A stretch of 64,000 nucleotides of DNA from CAZKWG01 sp964615375 (GTDB lineage Bacteria > Myxococcota_A > UBA796 > CAZKWG01), in NCBI GenBank assembly GCA_964615375.1, contig CAZTOW010000031.1, positions 1 through 64,000 of the forward strand, given 5' to 3'. The notes under the pieces are model-generated. The model was given only the letters and a program-made list of their open reading frames with translations. It was not told the origin of the DNA and did no database searches. Shown here one piece after another: positions 61,301-64,000 of the stretch. Both the position numbers and the translations under genes were made by a program. Positions within the stretch are counted from its first letter, which is position 1. Every line of letters begins with the position of its first letter.

Positions 61301-62520
61301 GGCTCCTCGGGGGTGCCCTGGGCCAGGGCCTCGTCGCTCACCGGCGGTCGCAGCACCGAGGCGGAGGCGCCCAGCGAGACCCAGGGGGGATCGCTGCGGG
61401 TGCTGGGGGTGGCGCGCACCCAGATCTCCTGGAGCTGGGGGCAGGCGGCGTGGGCCCGCATCACGCGGCGCACGAACTCGCGGACCTCGGCGTCCAGGCT
61501 GCGCGGGATCTGCCCGTGGCCCCAGGAGCCAGAGGGGAGGCCGGGCATGGTGACGTCGCGGTCGGCGCCGGCCGGGTAGAGGCGGGGGAGGGCGGCCAGG
61601 GCCGCGGTGCTGGCGACGTGGGCCCGGGAGAGGCGCTGGCGCTCGGCGAGGCGCAGCAGGGTCGCGCTGGCCACGGCGGTGAGCACGTCGAGGATGCGCA
61701 TCTCGCCCGCGGTGGGCAGGAAGGGCTCCACCCAGAAGAAGTCCAGGGTGGCGCAGAGGGGGGCCTCAGCCTCGGGGAGCCCGTCGCTGGCGGCGCGGAC
61801 CGGCGCGCTCACGGCGGCGCCGTAGTAGGCGTAGCCGCTCTGGAGCTGGCTCACCCGCGACCACGCGACGTCGGAGACGACGATGATCTCCTGGCTCTGG
61901 ATGGCGAGCTCGGGCAGGCCGCCGGGGGGCTCGCGCGCCTCCGAGCCCATGTGCCAGGGCGAGGGCACCACCCCGTTCTCCCCGTCCTCCAGGATCAGGC
62001 GCCCGCCCTCGGGAGGGAAGATGGAGGCCAGCGCGCGGTCGGCGTGCAGCAAGCGCCCGCCCACCTCGGCCACGCGCTTGAGCACGGCCAGCGGGTTGTC
62101 GTCCACGCTCTCGGAGAGCGTGCGGAGGGCGCCGAGGATGGCCAGCGGGTGCTCGCGCCGGGCGCGGGCCACGGTCTCCACCAGGATGGGCAGCAGCCAG
62201 CCGGGGACGGGATCGCGCAGGAAGGTCAGGCCGCCCGCGCGCCGGATCTGCGGGCCGATGTTGGCCGGGGGGTTGGGGCCGACCAGCACGGTGTTGCGCC
62301 GGATGGTCTCGGCGGGCATGCGCTCGAGGGCCTGGAAGCCGCTCTCCCAGTCGTCTCCCACCCACAGCACGCCCAGCGCGTCGGCGCGGCCGGGCTCCGC
62401 CGAGAGCGCCTCCAGGGCGACCACCGCGCACTCGAAGGCCGCCTCGGCGAAGGCCTTGACCAGCCGCGGCGGGACCTCCTGCCCCGTCAGCGCGGAGAAG
62501 AGCGCCAACGGGTAGTCCAT
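58327..62520 (-). CDS. Large multi-GAF histidine kinase
   Basis: A 1397-aa soluble sensor kinase with no transmembrane helices. The first ~140 residues are an alpha/beta domain resembling a receiver-like fold (ADALGVLWVGDDWESGFQAL). At least three GAF-like domains follow (around 140-320, 580-760, 860-1010), separated by helical linkers. At the C-terminus are an H-box (RHAFLGPAQGLTS, His1162), N-box (LSNLLDNAQKYS, N1277/N1281), G1 VEDTGHPIP (1309-1311) and G2 GQGLGLPMA (1340-1345). All kinase residues are present. Phosphotransfer partner is presumably the receiver encoded next. Overlaps by 1 nt (TGATG) with the genes on both sides. Confidence 0.88.
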   Translation of the reverse strand: MDYPLALFSALTGQEVPPRLVKAFAEAAFECAVVALEALSAEPGRADALGVLWVGDDWESGFQALERMPAETIRRNTVLVGPNPPANIGPQIRRAGGLTFLRDPVPGWLLPILVETVARARREHPLAILGALRTLSESVDDNPLAVLKRVAEVGGRLLHADRALASIFPPEGGRLILEDGENGVVPSPWHMGSEAREPPGGLPELAIQSQEIIVVSDVAWSRVSQLQSGYAYYGAAVSAPVRAASDGLPEAEAPLCATLDFFWVEPFLPTAGEMRILDVLTAVASATLLRLAERQRLSRAHVASTAALAALPRLYPAGADRDVTMPGLPSGSWGHGQIPRSLDAEVREFVRRVMRAHAACPQLQEIWVRATPSTRSDPPWVSLGASASVLRPPVSDEALAQGTPEEPVPVSDARGRWALVLPLGSGQPRMGSLVGIFRTRVGAAMARGDLRGMASDLELGIRMIRRAADSGGVVRLSRKVASDQEPAVVLLEMTQLVRDRMSSDGCRVFVVRHTAEGARVSLLSHTATSESDIDYGPIRDDRGLLDWVLRHDDWLAIADAQPSGRTGQDPERGVSGRHGPVSLLARARRSADAMATRGKGERTRLLVPLHSLDRVAGVLEVWRTSDHPYDADLDTNSLLHFAPHVASACRRVLQIESAQAELRAISTLTRALTTTTSLLDAASVLLTEVGTLASAPHAVLLHHDPSRPGHLFFGGAWSAEASHRPGLEAALRGLHLDCWTDPWDWERQISEVAPGMLERAGLGTFLVRDLMLLPRGTGEWPQAAVVFLDRPADTRPYAPFGQDLSEHTARSFLQYAGALVQDQVRALVSRTVEQLGGPSDGSASPQQVLAQAARLLQEATGATAVLAYAGEGADTVAVASAPPLENLERFRVVPGSLTALCVDDGQTVRVLDATDPRDPRQRRMDKEALTQLQRALGWKKTRSWLALPVLHERRVVGLIKVMSSDQGPFLGPPAEELGEAVAARAGWEIHKVLRRVMIEELNNEVNRLAGLEGEGLLSGLVRSLELWVSRYLRRDARVAFVARAHYGPLAAAGSEGLSPEQITRLDELSREGARRAFAFRANAPATADAATGRAALPFGGLAEPLVLPGEPRFEGHLYLLHADSFPPEARGPLLEAAREVSLLLNGERLRQEWVLRAGLFRHAFLGPAQGLTSTARMLARLADRGAQDERVEKLKVQVEKEAENIRLWRENQRLYMGGNIEIRPKVQPLRPVVERCMERYRSFLKSERGISMRLDWREKGGLEFPFDADAIDLALSNLLDNAQKYSFFNREIVVGVQSDQRFVNLWVEDTGHPIPERLKDEIYGIGKRIDWKDPLRPIPGQGLGLPMARAVMDAHKGSLSHTCETLGATTDGQGSGREPFRVRFLMRLPHHWQSRRR

Positions 62521-63827
62521 CAGAGCCCCCAGCGGCGGAGGCGCCCCTCGGCCTCCCGGAGCTGCGAGAGCCGGCCGGCGCCGCCGCCGAAGATCTCGCG
62601 GCGAACCCAGGGGATCGCGTCGTCACCCACCAGGCGCTCGGCGTCTGGTGGCAGCTTGCGCCCCTCGGGTCGGCTCAGCACGTCCTCCAGCTCGCGCCAG
62701 AAGTCGTCGCCGTACTGCACGACCAGGCGGCGGAGCAGCGGGAAGCGCTCGGTGGCCGCGATCCACTTGGCCAGCGTGCGGTCGGCCGCGGCGGCGTCGG
62801 CGGAGCTGCGCGCGCCCAGCGTATTGGAGCGCCGCTCGAAGGAGACGACCAGGCGGAAGCGGTTGATGCAGCGCTTCATCAGGCGCGGGTTGGCGAAGAG
62901 CGGGTCGTTGAGCGCCAGGCTCAGCGCGTCCTGGTGCTCGGTGCTCATGGCGCCCGCGTCCTGGGGCGCCAGGAAGGAGCTCACCAGGCGCGCGACGTCG
63001 CGTCCCTGCGGGCTCGGCAGGGTGAACACCACGGGGAACACCTTCTCCAGGTAGCGGTTCCCGTCGTAGCCGTTGATGCCGGCGAACTTGGTCCCGATGG
63101 CCTGCACCAGCACGCCCTTGTCCATCGCCACCAGGAATTTGCAGCCCAGGCGGTGCGCCCCGCTGACCAGCACGCGCAGCCGGTCCAGCAGATCCACCGC
63201 GCCCGCCGGGCTGCAGCGATCCAGGTCGTCCACGATGATCACCGGGGTCCGCCCTGGCCAGGCCGTGGCCAGCAGGCGCTCGAAGCTCTCCCAGAGCGCC
63301 ACGGTCGGGTCCTCGGGCGGCTCGAGCTGCGCGGCCTCCCCCAGCGCGCTGATGTCCTGCTTGAGCAGGTTGGCGGTGAGCCCCTTGAGCAGCTCCGGCG
63401 CCGCCGCCAGCCCGCCGAGGCCCAGCGCCGCCGGGAGCGCGCGCACGCCCACCGCGATGGCCGCGTTGAACACCTTGCGGAAGGTGCCCTTCGCCGCGTC
63501 ATCCATGCGGATCTCGGGCGGCGCCTGCTCCCAGATGGCCCGCATCAGCGCGGGGAGCAGCGGCCCAGCCCCCTCGTAGAGCCAGGCGTCGAACCACACC
63601 GTCGGCACCGACGGATCCTGCGCCCCCAGGCGGCGCTCCACCGCCCGCAGCAGCGTGGTCTTGCCCGAGCCCCAGTCGCCCGAGAGCAGGATGGGGCTCG
63701 TCGAGGGGAGCGAGGGCAGCAGGTCGGCGATCTGGTTGGCCAGCTCCTTGAGCCCCGGCCAGAGGTGCGCGTCCTCCTCCATCGGGAGGTCGTCGAGGAG
63801 CTGGGGGCGGGGAGGGGAGGTGGACAT
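62520..63827 (-). CDS. KAP family P-loop NTPase
   Basis: A 435-aa KAP NTPase, a STAND-related class often membrane-tethered and found in defence or signalling operons. Walker A ILLSGDWGSGKTTLL (about 46-60), Walker B PVIIVDDLDRCSPAG (about 195-210), then KFLVAMDKGVLVQAIG and RYLEKVFPVVFTLP, all family hallmarks. Between the two Walker motifs, VGVRALPAALGLGGLAAAPELLKGL is the hydrophobic insertion that forms membrane hairpins in KAPs. FANPRLMKRCINRFRL is the usual arginine-rich sensor segment. It leads the operon with the histidine kinase, sharing a TGATG overlap. Confidence 0.92.
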   Translation of the reverse strand: MSTSPPRPQLLDDLPMEEDAHLWPGLKELANQIADLLPSLPSTSPILLSGDWGSGKTTLLRAVERRLGAQDPSVPTVWFDAWLYEGAGPLLPALMRAIWEQAPPEIRMDDAAKGTFRKVFNAAIAVGVRALPAALGLGGLAAAPELLKGLTANLLKQDISALGEAAQLEPPEDPTVALWESFERLLATAWPGRTPVIIVDDLDRCSPAGAVDLLDRLRVLVSGAHRLGCKFLVAMDKGVLVQAIGTKFAGINGYDGNRYLEKVFPVVFTLPSPQGRDVARLVSSFLAPQDAGAMSTEHQDALSLALNDPLFANPRLMKRCINRFRLVVSFERRSNTLGARSSADAAAADRTLAKWIAATERFPLLRRLVVQYGDDFWRELEDVLSRPEGRKLPPDAERLVGDDAIPWVRREIFGGGAGRLSQLREAEGRLRRWGL

Positions 63828-63839
63828 GACGCGGGGATC

Positions 63840-64000
63840 TTAACCCTCTGTCGCGCCCCGTGTCCGCGCGGCCTCGGGCTGCACCCCGTCCGGGGTCCAC
63901 AGCGAGAGCGGCTCCTGGCGCCCCGGGACCGGCTGGAGCCCGCAGGAGCGCAGCGCGTTGCGCTCCTTCGTCGGGAGCTTCTTCTTGACCTCTCGGGTCA
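63840..64000 (-). CDS. Partial CDS at window edge (C-terminal end)
   Basis: An open frame runs from the window end to TAA at 63840-63842 (minus strand), encoding at least 52 residues with normal composition (REVKKKLPTKERNALRSCGL, PLSLWTPDGVQPEAA). Its stop lies 12 nt before the KAP start, so it is probably the gene preceding KAP in the same operon. The visible part does not identify a family. Confidence 0.5.
   Translation of the reverse strand, partial: TREVKKKLPTKERNALRSCGLQPVPGRQEPLSLWTPDGVQPEAARTRGATEG

Noticed and set aside
58348..63054. Very long plus-strand open frame opposite the kinase and KAP genes
   Set aside because: Its translation is low-complexity Gly/Ala/Arg/His, typical of the antisense of GC-rich genes. 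The minus strand encodes the kinase and KAP with all motifs and gene overlaps.

Overview
The window is high-GC, densely coded chromosome from a myxobacterium-like member of the Myxococcota or a close deltaproteobacterial relative. That placement is inferred from two surface proteins with MYXO-CTERM-like tails (Gly-rich segment with paired Cys, hydrophobic helix, Arg cluster), from Thr/Gly/Glu 'ETG'/'DTG' linkers, from many calcium-type repeat proteins (thrombospondin type 3, FG-GAP, MopE-like metal motifs) and from about a dozen lipoprotein signal peptides. No rRNA, tRNA or CRISPR array was seen.

Layout. 1-3.3 kb: a hexanucleotide repeat, then an XPB-type helicase and its Helicase_C_3-like partner, overlapping by 4 nt. 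3.6-9.8 kb: a PAAR-like protein, then a patch shaped by a REP-associated tyrosine transposase (RAYT). The RAYT gene sits between inverted copies of a 28-bp repeat; identical repeats and a truncated RAYT 3' end lie nearby, and an FG-GAP lipoprotein starts inside the repeat. 9.8-20.8 kb: surface and lipoprotein genes, a Cys-rich copper-binding-type protein with a clear sigma70-like promoter, a NADAR protein, an acyltransferase and a DMT transporter.

20.8-26.4 kb: an array of two 5'-truncated Rhs genes. They share an almost perfect 891-bp core repeat but carry different zincin-like C-terminal tips, each overlapped by 4 nt by a different lipoprotein, the likely immunity partner. 26.5-31.1 kb: an S9 peptidase translationally coupled to a complete NrtA/SsuA-type ABC transporter. 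32.4-39.0 kb, minus strand: a Hint-domain lipoprotein, a thrombospondin-3 lipoprotein and a separate toxin-44-type protein in tandem, preceded by an HTH-NACHT NTPase gene. A 13-bp sequence is repeated upstream of both the NACHT gene and the Hint operon.

39.1-48.6 kb: metabolism, namely a degenerate AMP-ligase, a fatty-acid desaturase, a molybdopterin oxidoreductase, an ArsR-rhodanese pair with a leaderless promoter, and a secreted isochorismatase-like protein. 48.8-54.1 kb: a DUF4157 (eCIS-type) effector with a candidate Cys-His-Asn C-terminal enzyme, a GltS-like symporter and a Gly-rich membrane protein. 54.1-64.0 kb: a tightly overlapping minus-strand operon of KAP NTPase, 1397-aa multi-GAF histidine kinase, receiver and HD-like protein, followed by a zinc-ribbon methyltransferase.

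The strongest candidates for something undescribed are the Rhs tip/lipoprotein array, the split Hint/toxin-44 locus beside the NACHT regulator, and the KAP-kinase-receiver-HD operon. All functional assignments rest on motif reading by eye; no database search was run.
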